Assembly: GCF_000708205.1 (NCBI RefSeq)
Contig: NW_014575559.1
Coordinates: forward strand, 522,575-586,574
Length of the DNA: 64,000 nucleotides
Direction: 5' to 3'
DNA from: Mixia osmundae IAM 14324
Taxonomy: Eukaryota > Basidiomycota > Mixiomycetes > Mixiales > Mixiaceae
Shown: one piece after another, positions 34,685 to 45,767 of the stretch
How the letters are laid out: each line of letters begins with the position of its first letter
Position numbering within the stretch: position 1 is the stretch's first letter
Translations under genes and position numbers: made by a program
Notes under the pieces: model-generated
The model's database searches: none
Told to the model about the DNA's origin: nothing
The model's input: the letters and a program-made list of their open reading frames with translations, nothing else

Positions 34685-36722
34685 TCATCTCATCCGTCCC
34701 AGACGGAGCGCAGCGCCAGCAGCAGATCTTGCCCAGCTGGCTTGCTTTGCCGACACGTCTTCATCCTCTGTACCCTCGTGTGTCTCGTCAAAGTAGGATG
34801 GCGGCGTGTCTGTGCCAATGGGAGCCAGAGGCGAATGCTGGAAGGCTGGGCTTGTCGCGCCGCTTTCGCCTAACGCAGAGCGAACGGCGGCATTGCTACT
34901 GAATGTGCCTGCGCTGCGAGGTACTGCGGGCAGGCTAGGCGAGGGCATCGCCAGCCTGTCGCCTGTACCCCCAGCTTCACCTGGAACGAATCGGCTGTAT
35001 GAATCTGCAGAAGACGAATTCCATGTGGGTTTGGTATCTTTGCCACTGCGTCGAGCGAGTGCTCCCGGCCGACGCTGCGCCATCGCACGTGCGAGATCGT
35101 CCTCGCGACCGCCCGCGATCTGATGAGGACTCTGATAACCCGAGCGGGGCGTACCGGCGATAGAGCTCGAGTCTGATCGCGGACGACCTTCTATCATCGA
35201 AGGGAACGGTTGGGTCGCTTCTGGCGGTCTGAAACCCTCGGCGCGGGCGAACGCAACTGCGCTCTTGACACCGGCTTCCCTGCAAGCAGGCATGTCAGCA
35301 CAGGTCGGCATAGTCAAAGTCGAGCTTACCAAAGAACGTGGGCCACTTCGCCGACAGCGCGATGGATATGAAGATCTCTGTCGAGCTGGACCATTGCCTC
35401 CAAACAGGACGACATAAAGAGCACAAAGCGCTGCTGGAGCATGAACCTCTGATTGAGGTAGAGTGCAAGTTGTATGATCGTTGCAAAGAAAGTCGCGATG
35501 AGATATGGCAACTGCGATCATGTAAGCACGGCTGCCTGCATCTTGTAGCGCAAATAGAGACATACGGGACTGTTCTTGATAAAGACTGCGCCAGCTACAA
35601 AGGTAGCGATGATGGCCTCTTGCCAAGTCTTCGGCATACCATCGTCAGGCAATGTCATCCAGTGAGGAAGCTTGACAGAGACGCGACGGCCGCAATGACA
35701 AGTCGTGACGATCTCTGTGCTCGTGCCAAGAGCGGGATCGCCTCTGATGACAGTCGAGCCGTTTGCGCCCGTTTGAGCGTTTGCCTGCAGATTGGCAGGA
35801 CGGGCTCGACCGCCATTGAGTACAGAGGTACTGGAGATACGTCGCAGTCGCGGTCCCCACCATCCCGAAGCAGCACCTTCCTGTTGCTCGGCATATACGC
35901 GTGCAGCATCTTCATCGACGTCTTCTGCACCCACTTTATCTAGCAGCTTCATGACTTTATGTCGCAAAGCGGTCTTGCGAGCCAGCGTCAAGTCATCCTC
36001 GCCCGGTCCAGATGCGCTCAGCTTAGGCAGCGCATTGAGATAGTAGTCTAAGCCAGAGAAGTAGCAATCCACTGCAGTTGGCCGTCCAGTCTCAGCATGA
36101 ACCATCAAGAAAGGGCTCGACGCTGACCTGCATAATCACTCTCTCTACCGCCTTTCTTGTCTTCTTCGAGAGCTTCAGAAGCCAGTCTGATGCTTTGCTC
36201 GAGATGCTTCTTGCTCAGCTTGCTCCTTGTCGCGCTGACAGGCACGACTTTGCCGGCCGTTTTGCCGCTGCGCGGAGACTTCATCGTTGGAGGCGGCATC
36301 TCGTCTACACCTCGCGTCGAAGTCGTCCGCTTGGGCACACGCGAGCTTGGCGAGCTCACTGCAGGTCTGACACCGGGTGTGCCTGACTTTGTCCAGCTGC
36401 TCTGAGACGTGCCGACGGTCTGACGCGACGGTACTCGTTCCGTGGAGCGATCTATGTGAAGTGCGTTTGCAGACTTGCTTCCTTGTTTAGCGTCCTGGTA
36501 GGCCTCTGTAGTATCTTCCTCTGCATCAGACGGGACAGGTGTAGTCGTTCTGGATATGCCAGCGGAAGCGGAGAGTGAATTGATGGTTGGGGCAATGACA
36601 GAATAGGCTCTGGATGAAGTGATGAAAGAGGGCACCCGTGTGACAGCGGGCAAATGAGGTGTGTTCAGCGGAGAAGTCGAATTGGAAGACGGTGCTGCGG
36701 CTGTCTCGTCAGCCTCGCCCAT
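34685..36722 (-). CDS. MIT-domain membrane protein with PPxY motif
   Basis: Four exons: 36722-36128, 36071-35566, 35511-35330 and 35279-34685 (introns 56, 54 and 50 nt). After a Ser/Thr-rich N-terminus, splicing joins ASEALEEDKKGG...SDYA to VDCYFSGLDYYLNALPKL, giving a helical hairpin typical of MIT domains, which bind ESCRT-III tails. Next come a Cys/His patch (CHCGRR), two hydrophobic segments (IIATFVAGAVFIKN and PYLIATFFATIIQLALYL) and a helix. A long disordered C-terminal region contains TPPSYFDE, a PPxY site for Nedd4/Rsp5 ligases. Family name not recognised. An endosomal role is inferred from these motifs. Divergent from the PalB gene. Confidence 0.72.
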
Positions 36723-36993
36723 CTAACCGGTGTATCTCTAGATCTTGTCGCCTGAGCCGCGCACGGTCTTTTCCGTTGGTGGTGGCCTTTGACGAGCTAA
36801 GGGGCCGTGCTGGACAGTCTGTGTGTCTGACGTGAGCAGCCCACTTGGTCGGATGAGTCTGATCACAGCAGTATTGTGTGGAGACACGGCCAGGCTGCTG
36901 TCTTTCACGGCGGCGACCGAGGCGCGTCGCTTTGAGAAACAACACGTCATCGCATGGCAGGGCAGCGGCGACTTTCATGAGGTCTGTCAGCTG

Positions 36994-39266
36994 ATGAGCG
37001 CGAGCTCCAGCGGAAGATCTCCGACCCTCAGCAAGCTCGAGTCGGCCCAGGATCTCCTCGAACGGGCACAGAAATGTGAGCAAGGCCAGAATTTAGAAAG
37101 AGCTTTTGTGCTCTATGTCGAAGCCGGTCGAGCCTTGTTGGCCTGCAGCGATCTACCGGGCGCAGACTCTACAGCCCTTCGTCAATCTGCACAACGCTGC
37201 ATAGGTCGGGCGCAGAAAATCAAAGCAATTCGGCCCGAAGTGCGAGCAGAATGGTCCTCAAGGCTCCGAGAGGGTAGGTTTCGGTGATCAGACGCAGCCG
37301 CTGCAGCTTGAACATCAGCGCAGACGAGCAGGCACGGATCCTTAAAGGTTCTAGGCAATACGGCGAGCATGTCTTGCCAATTTGGTCGGACCAACGCACG
37401 AATGACGCCTTGCCGTCACCCCAACTGTCGGCCAGACATTTAGAGCGTCAGGCGACGTACAGTTCGCTCAGTCAGTTGTCACACACACACACTAAAGTGC
37501 CGCTACGCGGTTGGCATGTACAACAAGACAGCGTGACCGACTGCTCGGTCGTCGCAAGTCTGGCTTGTTGCGCAGAGTATAATTATCGCTGGCAAAAGTC
37601 GCTCTTGCAAGACCAGGTCTTCAAGCGCCCGGGTGGTCTATACGATGTACGTCTATTTCTCAATGGACTTTGGCGCTGCGTCACCATCAACGACCAAATG
37701 CCATGCTCGGGTGACGGTACTCTTCTCTGCGCACAAGCAAGTAGCGAGACCTGGCCCACCCTGATGGAGAAAGCCTATCTCTCGACTCAACCGGGAGGCT
37801 ACGAATTTGCAGGCAGCAACTCAAACATCGATCTAACGGCGCTTTTGGGCTGGATCCCAGAGCGTTTCGTTCTTTCTGCTGCCGACTTTCGACCCGAGTC
37901 GACTTGGAAGCGATTACTCTCTGGCTTTGAGCGAGGAACCTGTCTCATTACAGCAGGCACAGGCAAGACTGTACCCGAGTATGACGTTCAAGTATTGACG
38001 GCTCAGCATGACTATTCTGTCTTCTCCCTCGACGACCGGGACGGCCAGAGACAAGTGACCCTTTACAATCCCTGGAGAACAACAGCAGACAGCGAGCTTG
38101 ATCGATGCTTTACAATGTCGTTCGAGGACGTCTGTGCTTACTTTGACGTCATCTATGTGAACTGGCGACCAGACGAAAGCCTATATCTGAACACGGTTCA
38201 TCTGACGCTCACGCCGAAAGAGCACCTCACTCGGCTTTACCTCCAGCCAGAGTCCCAGACGATGAACCCGGGTAGCATTACAGTCGTCTACCTACGTCAC
38301 CGAAAGGAATCAGATCCGCCGCAGCCGCCCTTTGCAAGCGTTGGCTTGCTGAGCGAGCAGCAGGCAGTGCGTGATCTGGCAGCTCGCGAATATACAGATA
38401 GTCCTGTCCTTTGCTGTCATACACACGACAGCACCCCCGAGCCTATGCTCGTCTTGCTGTCTCATGCAGAAGTCACGACGGTGTTAACATTGACCCTCCA
38501 AGTCTACAGCGCTTTCAAGCTCAGTATCGTCGATCGACCGCCTGACAAGCCGATTACAAGTAGCGTCGACGGCGCTTGGGAAGGTCTCACTGCGGGCGGC
38601 AATCCTGAGTATCCTACATGGATGAACAATCCACAATATAGCTTGCGCATACAGGAGAAAAAGAGTTGCGACTTCTGCTTCTCCCTCAGGGCTCCTCGCG
38701 CCAATGCTGTACACATCGTACTCGCCAGACACAAAGGCGACAGAATCACAGAACTCACTCCAGACATCGTTGTGGCCGACTCTGGCGCTTACCAACACGG
38801 TATAGCGCTCTGTGAAAAGAGCGATCTGCGGCCAGGCTCCTATGCGCTCATCGTATCAACTTTCGGCCAGGGTCAAGAGGCATCGTTCGAAATTACTGTA
38901 GAAGGCACCGTCTCGTGTGAGCTCGTACCAATCCCTCGCGAAGGAGCGGGAATGTTCTCGCGTTCCTTCGTCTCGCGTTGGGCAGATCGACCGCGATATC
39001 GCCTGAAGATACTACAGCCAACGTCAGTGCTGTTACGTACGCAAGCAAACGATACAAAGTCAAGTACAGGTATCAGCATGCAGCTCATAGATCACCGGGG
39101 CTCGGAATGTGCGACCGCTCGCGCTTCGAGTGGCCCTAGCGGCGCAAGTCTCGAGAAGCAACTTCAACCGGGAGAATACACTCTTCTGCCATTGTGTCGG
39201 CGAGCAGACGGACAATTCAAGCTATACGTGTATTCGAACAAGCAGATCAATGCTGCTATGTTGTGA
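36994..39266 (+). CDS. RIM13: Calpain-like cysteine protease PalB/Rim13
   Basis: In fungi PalB/Rim13 processes the PacC/Rim101 factor during alkaline-pH signalling at ESCRT-III sites. Exons 36994-37273 and 37324-39266 are joined across a 50-nt intron (SSRLRE to DEQARILKG). Exon 1 encodes an N-terminal MIT domain (LESAQDLLERAQKCEQGQNLERAFVLY, split by no gap). The calpain core has the catalytic Cys in QQDSVTDCSVVASLACC, His in LTAQHDYSVFSL and Asn in YNPW. About 400 further residues form the C-terminal beta domains of PalB. The start at 36994 puts the MIT domain at the N-terminus as in the family; an in-frame ATG at 36853 is an alternative. Confidence 0.88.
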
Positions 39267-39304
39267 CAACAGCTTCGTGTATCAAATGTGACTTCACTGA
39301 ATGA

Positions 39305-40664
39305 CTATGCTGCCTTTACTTTCGGCTTCTCTTTCGTATCATTTGTCTCTACGCTCGCCAAAGTGGCATCGTTCGAAAGAGTGACTTGCTGGCCATCGGC
39401 CATGCGAGCCCGGACTGCCGACTTACCGGCTGCTTTTATGAGCGCTCGTCGGGAAACGCCTCTGACGTCGACGTAGACGAGGGCTACATTCTTGGTCGCT
39501 CCGCCAAGCTGTTGGGCAGCCGCTTCTGCATCGCTGCCATACTTGTGTCCCAGCACGGCAGCGCTACTCGACGTTCCTGTCGTCAGTAAGTGTTTGCCAC
39601 TTGCTTCGACGCCGTCTAGCACGGTGTTGAAGGCGACGGCAGTCTGCGAGCGTGTGAGTGGAAGAGAAGCATGATAGGCAAGAACCACATACCTTGTTGA
39701 TGACACCGCGAAAGCCAGCAGGCGGCTTCCCTGTGGGATCGCTTTGGATGCCCAGCGTCTTGCCTGCCGCGCCACCAATACTTGCAGCTACTCCCGAGAC
39801 GACAGAAAAAGTCTTGCCCGAAATCGTCTTTGCATGCGTTGAAGCAGTGTAGACTCGCTCGACGCCGGTCTTTGCCGTTGGATGGAAGACAAGCGGCGTC
39901 TCCGTCGCTGGACGGGATTGTACATAGTTTGCGCTTGCCGTCTGCATCTTTGTTGACAACTTCTCTGCAGCAGAGACGACGCCTCGAGAGATGTATTCGC
40001 CTGCGCCGATCAGTCGAGAGCCGGATTGGCCATAGCCAGCGGTGACTTGACTAAGTGGCGATACTGTGATCGTGCCATTTGAGCCAAAGTCGACAATAAC
40101 GGGCTCTTTGGCGGTATCGTCATCATCAATGCTCAGTGCATCATCCTCGGTCATCTTTGTTGAGTCTTTGTCGAGTGTACCGACGACTTGGCCTGAGCCT
40201 TGCTCGACGAGGACGAGCTGGCCGCGATACTCGGCTGACTTATCGCTTGCATACGCACAGCGGCTGTATATGATGCTCTCAAAGAGCTCGACGTCCGCTG
40301 CCTCGACATCCTTGCCGAGCGTCAGGCGCAATGAGCCTTTTTCGCCCGAAGACCAAGCGTATGTATTGTCTGAAGTCTTGCTGATCCGTGTAGATGCTGG
40401 CAAAGCTACTTCCAGCTCGTCCACAGTCACAGCGAGCACTTCATCGTCATCGTAGGCGGGCGGTGCGGTGCTCGTGCTCGTTGAGGCTGCAGACTGCACA
40501 GCTGTGGTCGGGAGGGTCAAGATGGAGAGCTTGAGATGTCCCTGAGCGAGGACAGCATCGTCATGACGAAGCGTTGAATGCTCGGCCAGCTCGAGCAGAA
40601 CAGAGCTCATCGTAGCGCTGCACCAGCTGCAATGCCAAGCCAAGGCGCGTTTTGGATCTGACAT
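39305..40664 (-). CDS. Senescence-domain (spartin-like) protein
   Basis: Exons 40664-39693 and 39643-39305 are joined over a 49-nt intron (GVINK to TAVAFNTVLDG). The C-terminal half matches the senescence/spartin domain: ISRGVVSAAEKL, SVVSGVAASIGGAAGKTLG, then GGATKNVALVYVDVRGVSRRAL. The N-terminal half has a beta-rich region (GQLVLVEQGSGQVVGTLD) preceded by a Ser/Thr-rich linker. In animals spartin acts on lipid droplets and endosomes; the fungal role is not settled. MSSVLLELAEH at 40610 is an alternative start. The extreme N-terminus has a cysteine pair (CSWC) of unknown value. Confidence 0.75.
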
Positions 40665-40796
40665 TGTACGCGTATGACATCATCATAGGCCTGGCAGCAG
40701 GCTAGCGACGGCAAATGTCTGGCAGGAAAACCTGCGAGAGTACACAGTACAGAGTGCATGCAAGTCTATCAGGACAAAGAGGGCGGTACTAGCCAG

Positions 40797-43174
40797 CTAG
40801 TCATCATCCTCTTCTGCAGCAGCGCCAGCTTCTGCCTCTTCGCGCTCCTCTCTGATCTCGTCAATCTCCTCATCCAGACCGATCTCGTCAAAGTCTTCAT
40901 AGTCGGCTTCCTTGCGCTCGAGCAGCGGCTTGATGAGTCGCTCAAAGTACGGGTGCACTGGCTGCGGTGGATTCGCCGCGCGTACTTGACGGAAGTAGCT
41001 TGTGTAGACTGCAAGACAAAGATGAGCGCAGATTTCTCGCTGTCGAACAATTACGTACCATCCCCGTCGTAGCGCCCGAATGGACTGTTGACGATGAAGT
41101 CGCTGAAGTTGAATGCGTCGACGAGCGAGACGATTGACTTGCGGAGTTCGTTGCACAATCCGCTGATTTTGTTGGAAATGATGTCCATTTGCTCAGGCGT
41201 GTAGAACTTGTATTTGAGGAAGAAGATGCCCTGCTCTTCTGCCTGGAAAAGACCATATAACAAGGCAACTTTTTCAAGGTGCTCGACGACGCCAGACTTG
41301 GGGTCTTCTACCTTTTTGAGCTCGCGCAGAGCATCTACGAACTGACGGAAGATGTAGCCAGTGGTGTGTACTTTTGCAGCGACGAAGCGCTCCTGAGAAC
41401 AGAGCTCAAAGGCGAGATCCCTGCCTTTGCCCTTCTTTGTCCAGCCTTCGTAAGCCTCTGCAGCGCGCTTCACTGTGTTTGCAGCAATGGTCGCCCAAGC
41501 CTTGTCGAGCGTATCGAGACTGACTACGTCTTTGTCAGACGGGCACTTGTCGGTGAGGACGTGCTCGAGGTTGTTGAGGTAAGCGACACCGGATGCCATC
41601 TTCTTATCGCCCTGTCGGGCCTCGATGTAGCTCGCAATGAGCGAACGACCGGCTTGCAGACTGAGAATGGTGTTATCGCCTTCCCATGTACATTGGACAG
41701 CTTGATCGGCATACATCCCCGCGAGACCATTGTAAGCAGAATAGCCATGGCCGCCGCAAGACTGTCTGCACTTGTCGATCGTCTCCAGACCGTTCCACGT
41801 GCAGAATGCCTTGAGACCGGCAGAGGTAGCATGGGTCTCCTTGAGCTTCTCGAGCACATCTTGCATGTGCGCCTCATCAGAATTAGGATCGAGCGATTCG
41901 AGCGTCTGCGTCATCTCTTCGAAGAGAGCAGTCATGCGGAGGGAAGTAAAGCCCATTGCGATCGCTTGAGCGACCAGGGGGATCAAACGGCGCTGATGAA
42001 TGGGATAAGATAGCACTTGCGTCTCGAATTCAGAGTCGCCAGTCTTGAACTGACGACGGACTGCAGCATATCGTATGCCAATCGTGAGCGCCTTCTTGGA
42101 CACACTCGCAGCGTCGGCGACCATGGCTGTCCGGCCTTGAAGCAGTGCACCATAGGTGAGCTGCGCAAGAGGTGGCTCTTGTACGTGGCCCTCTCGTGTG
42201 ACTTGGGTGTGCTTCATGAGCATGTAAGCCCTCGGGATGCGAACGTTTGTGAACTGAATGTAACCATTGTCGATGCCATCACGGCCCATCTTCTTACCAA
42301 TGTCGCCGATAAGAATACCAGGCAGCAGAGCAAATGTCTTCGGATCACGCAGCGGCACGATGAAAGTCTTTGTGCCATAGCGCTTGCCGTCGATGACCAT
42401 CTGAGCAAACACGCTGGAGTGCGTTGCTGTGGAAGCTGCACCGCCGATCCACCACTTCGTAGCAGATAGGGAGGGCGTGTGAATGACCCATTCGTCTGTA
42501 CGGGTGTCCAAGGTCGCTGTCGTTTCGAGGCCGGCGACGTTGGAACCATGGGCGAGCTCGGTCATGGCGAAACAGCCAATGAGGCCATTGAGACCTAGCA
42601 AGCCCTTTTCCATCCAATATGAGAACTGATTCGCTGTAGCGCCCGAGCGTATGGCACCGAGGAAGAGACCATCTGCACATCAGGAGCTCATCAGCACGCG
42701 GCCTAGCTGTGTGTTCCTCTGACGTACAATGCACGCCGAAGCGAGTCCAGAAGCCCGGATCGGCGATACCGATGAGTTCCATACGCTGAGTGAATACGTC
42801 GATGGTCTCCGTGGTGACATAGTGTACCATGTTGGCAAACTTGGCCATCGTCCGCTCTCGCAATTGATCCTTTGTGAGATCGTGAATGTCATCCAACTTG
42901 AAAGCAGGATCGCGCTCAAGTTCCTGCCGAGCTGCGGGTCAGCCTATGCCGATAGGCAAGTCCAAGCAAGGCGTACGATCATGAACTTTTCCTTGAGCTC
43001 AGTAGCCTTTTGACCGCCATGTAAGGCGTAGGTCATCCGCCTCAGATCGAATGGACAGAATTCTCGTTCCATCGCGATCGTCTCTGAGGGCGTCGGCGGT
43101 GTCTTGTTGGCAGGCGCACCCGGTCCCTTGTCCTCCATTGGCTGCTGCTTTGTAGCATTCTCGGATGAAGCCAT
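40797..43174 (-). CDS. POX1: Fatty acyl-CoA oxidase
   Basis: First enzyme of peroxisomal beta-oxidation: FAD-dependent oxidation of acyl-CoA to trans-2-enoyl-CoA with H2O2 release. Four exons: 43174-42977, 42923-42728, 42672-41059 and 41008-40797 (introns 53, 55 and 50 nt). Motifs: FGVHYGLFLGAI spanning an intron, FAMTELAHGSNVAGLETTAT, ATKWWIGGAA, GKKMGRDGIDNGYIQF, CRQSCGGHGYSAYNGLAGMYAD and TWEGDNTILSLQ. After the usual C-terminal domain there is an acidic tail (EEREEAEAG...EEDDD) with no SKL-type signal, so import probably uses a non-PTS1 route, as for yeast Pox1. The N-terminal frame extends upstream; start taken at MASSENATK. Confidence 0.93.
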
Positions 43175-43855
43175 CTTGCTGTGTCCTCCTATGCGCGTGA
43201 TCTGTTCCTGCCTGTCGTCTAATGCGGGTCGCTGGTCACTTGCGCGCCGATCGAGTGAAGCAAGGGATTCTATCGATCCTCCTCCTTCAAAAGTGACCGG
43301 TTGTTGTGATGACGAGGCAACCGATGCAAGGTCAGTGCGCTTAGCCGACCGTCGGCTTTCTTTCACGCTTGAGATCGCCGCTGCCGCGCCTTCTTAATCA
43401 GCCGAGTGGCTCAGCCTTCCCGTCTGAATCCTCAATCCGTGGCCTCAACTCGACTTGCAACACAATCAGGTGCGCAGACTTTGGCGTTCATTGGTTCATA
43501 GACTTATCGTTCCAGCCTTGCCAGACCACAGACTTTACGCAAGCGAACTTTGTGCGTTCCACTCCAAGCCTAAGCAAGAGCATCAAAGCCTTTTCGGCAA
43601 CACCCAGTCAGCAAGCTATAGCGGCAAGAGCAGCGTTGGCAGGACTCCATGGCAGGCATCTCAATCAACAAACCAATCAAACCTGTTAGGTGAGTCACAT
43701 CAGCAAGCTTCCGGCCATCAGCATCTCTCCTCTGTGTCGTGCGAGGGAAACGTGGCGCGACTCGCTCAACACACCGATGGCACAGCCTTTGTGGTTTCCA
43801 CAAGCTCGGAGCTGTATCAGCGANNCCGTCGAGGNATCGTCTGCTCACACAAGAC
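43175..43855. other. 5' region of antizyme and acyl-CoA oxidase, low-quality bases
   Basis: Divergent promoter region. A good donor (GTGAGT at 43690) suggests a 5' UTR intron of the antizyme gene. Open frames cross it but none continues convincingly into ORF1. Ns begin at 43824. Confidence 0.4.
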
Positions 43856-44910
43856 ATGTCGTCCTTGCTCGTCCGGTGCCAGCGCCCTTGCCACCACCCC
43901 TGCCTCGACGCGACGGAGAACAGAGACTGACCCTCTCGATTGTCCGACAGTATACGCCCCAGCACCGCCAGTGGATNGGTCGGTGCATCTGATGGGGCTA
44001 CCTCTCTCCTTCTCGCCTGCGAAGCCGCCCCTTCGTCGTTGACCACGGCGGACGGGCTGGCCAAGTGTTTGTCCTGACATCGGCAACGGTACGTTNNACT
44101 TCCGGACANTTGCATGCACTGTCTGACCATGCCTGACGAGCAGATGAAATGCCTCCTGATCTAACGAGGTCGACTTTGGGTGATAGCAAAGTCGATCTGG
44201 GAGGTGCGGCCGCGTGGGTGAGAAACACAGACCGCCATCAAATCGATTCGACTCCTGTTCCTGCTAATGTACATTCTTCCACCTCCACCAATCCCGTTCC
44301 TGCCGCCGCCAATGCCACGCCCATCAAGATCGTCTCTTCCATCCAAGCGGATGCCTACCCGCCTTCGCCCCCTGCTTCCTACGAGGCTGAGCCCCAAGCT
44401 GTCAAGCTGTCGCACGAGTTCAACAAGCTCCCGTTCACACCGCCCTCGTCGACCGAGTCATCGTCCGACTCGGACTCTGCCAACTCGTACTTTTCGAGCT
44501 CATCTCGCTCAGTACGCCAGTCAAGCTCGCTCACCGGAGAGCCTGGCGAGGCCNATCAGCTCATCAGCAAAGTCAGACCCGACCTGCTCGCCCAATCCAG
44601 AGCACTCTTCGCTCTCCGACCCGAGTGGGAAGCTTCGCTCTATGCGCCTTCAGCAACCAGCGAGGCCGGCGAGCGCACGCTCTACTGTCGCGCTAACCGT
44701 TCGGGCCTCGTCGAATCGCGCGAGAACCTNGTCGATCTGCTCGAGCAGGCTGACGAGATCTGGAATTGCTCCGCTCTCGTCATCTGTCTCAAGAAGACCG
44801 ACCNAGATCTCGAGCATGCTCTCCATTCGCTCATGTATGTCGGCGGCAGCATTCTCGCGCCACACGCCAGACAGAGCGAGGAATACATCCTCGTCGGTCT
44901 CGACTTGTAG
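43856..44910 (+). CDS. OAZ1: Ornithine decarboxylase antizyme, +1 frameshift gene
   Basis: Antizyme binds ornithine decarboxylase and sends it to the proteasome; polyamines raise its synthesis by promoting a +1 ribosomal shift. ORF1: exon 43856-43875, 75-nt intron 43876-43950 (GTGCCA...CTGAC...GACAG), then 43951 to TCC at 44072-44074, with stop TGA at 44075-44077; 48 codons, starting MSSLLVR and ending LAKCLS. After a +1 shift, GAC ATC GGC AAC G (44076-44088) is spliced over the 55-nt intron 44089-44143 to the frame ending at 44910. ORF2 is about 258 residues. Its first part is Ser/Pro-rich and its last part is the antizyme core: LVESREN, VDLLEQADEIWNCSALVICLK, HSLMYVGGSILAP. Single Ns occur in ORF1 (43977, codon TNG) and ORF2. 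ORF1 has no independent homology support beyond its length and end. Confidence 0.82.
44069..44078 (+). promoter_or_regulatory. Candidate +1 programmed frameshift site (TTG TCC TGA C)
   Basis: The zero frame ends TTG TCC TGA. TCC TGA is the shift codon and stop used in most known antizyme mRNAs. The +1 frame from GAC is the one that reaches the antizyme core after splicing. The intron donor lies 10 nt downstream, so the 3' context of the site in mRNA comes from two exons. Confidence 0.78.
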
Positions 44911-45086
44911 GCTCACNAAAATANCTTTGTAAGACTTTCGTAGGCTCAATGCAAAACGCCTGGCGGCGTGTTTCTGATACAATCCGCGTTGCTTCTTCCG
45001 TTCATTCGGAGGTTTGCCCGTCACTATGGCACCAGTCGCTTCATTCTCTCCCTCACTTCTGTCTCCTCATCAGAGCAAGCAACAAG

Positions 45087-45702
45087 ATGATCAAGACTGT
45101 GCAGCTCTGCTGTATGCTCATTCTTGGCCTCGTAGTGCTCACAAAAGCGTCGGCTTTGCCTACAACCTCGCTCGGCTCCGACATCACCAAATCAAGTCTG
45201 GTCAAACGGGGTCCGCTCGTCACCAGCCATTGCACTATCAGCTGTTCGATGCAGCAAGCTGCGCCGCTCTCAGTCGATATGACCATCAACTGGCATGGCG
45301 GTATCGGCGTGTACGATACCGCCAATGTTGACGGTCTCGGAACTGTGATAGCCAACTACAACACTCGTGATCCGCTAGTGCACTCGTCTCACTGGCTCCG
45401 TACGTCCACTTGCCATCAATACGCCTGAGGAGTGAGCTCATACGATGGCAGTCCACTCGTCAACGTACGATGTCGTTCTCGATCTGTTCTATCGTCTGTC
45501 GAATTCGCATGTCGAAGCTAGCTTTGATCTGGGCGGTACTTCGACTTCCACGGGTGGCACGCACTTGTGAGCATCCCCGTTTCCTCTCTGCGTGTGCTGA
45601 TGCTTCCTGAACAGTGCGACAGCTTGCAGTCTGGCTTGCAGCAACAACAAAGATGGCAGCAACAAAGTCCCCATCGCGGTTTACGACCCAAAGACGATTT
45701 GA
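45087..45702 (+). CDS. Small secreted protein with Kex2 site and paired CxxxC motifs
   Basis: Three exons: 45087-45399, 45437-45566 and 45615-45702 (introns 37 and 48 nt), about 176 residues. The signal peptide is MIKTVQLCCMLILGLVVLTKASA. It is followed by a short pro-like segment ending SLVKR, a Kex2-type cleavage site, then the mature part. The mature part is beta-strand-like and Ser/Thr-rich (SVDMTINWHGGIGVYDTAN, DVVLDLFYRLSN), with CTISC near its start and CSLAC near its end. No known domain was recognised. The 37-nt intron is the least certain element. An extracellular product is well supported; the function is unknown. Confidence 0.65.
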
Positions 45703-45767
45703 GCGCTTTGCTACAGATGTGCATCCTACAAGCGTCTAGTGGCTACAACATAAGCAAGTGAAAGCGT

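Noticed and set aside
36709-37083. Minus-strand frame of 124 codons between the MIT gene and PalB
   Set aside because: It is antisense to the PalB 5' end and MIT domain and has no family features.
44133-44160. TCC TGA T at 44154 as the main antizyme frameshift site
   Set aside because: The frame that reads TCC TGA there has an in-frame TGA at 44145-44147 and no exon can enter it; the site at 44072 fits all frames and splice signals.
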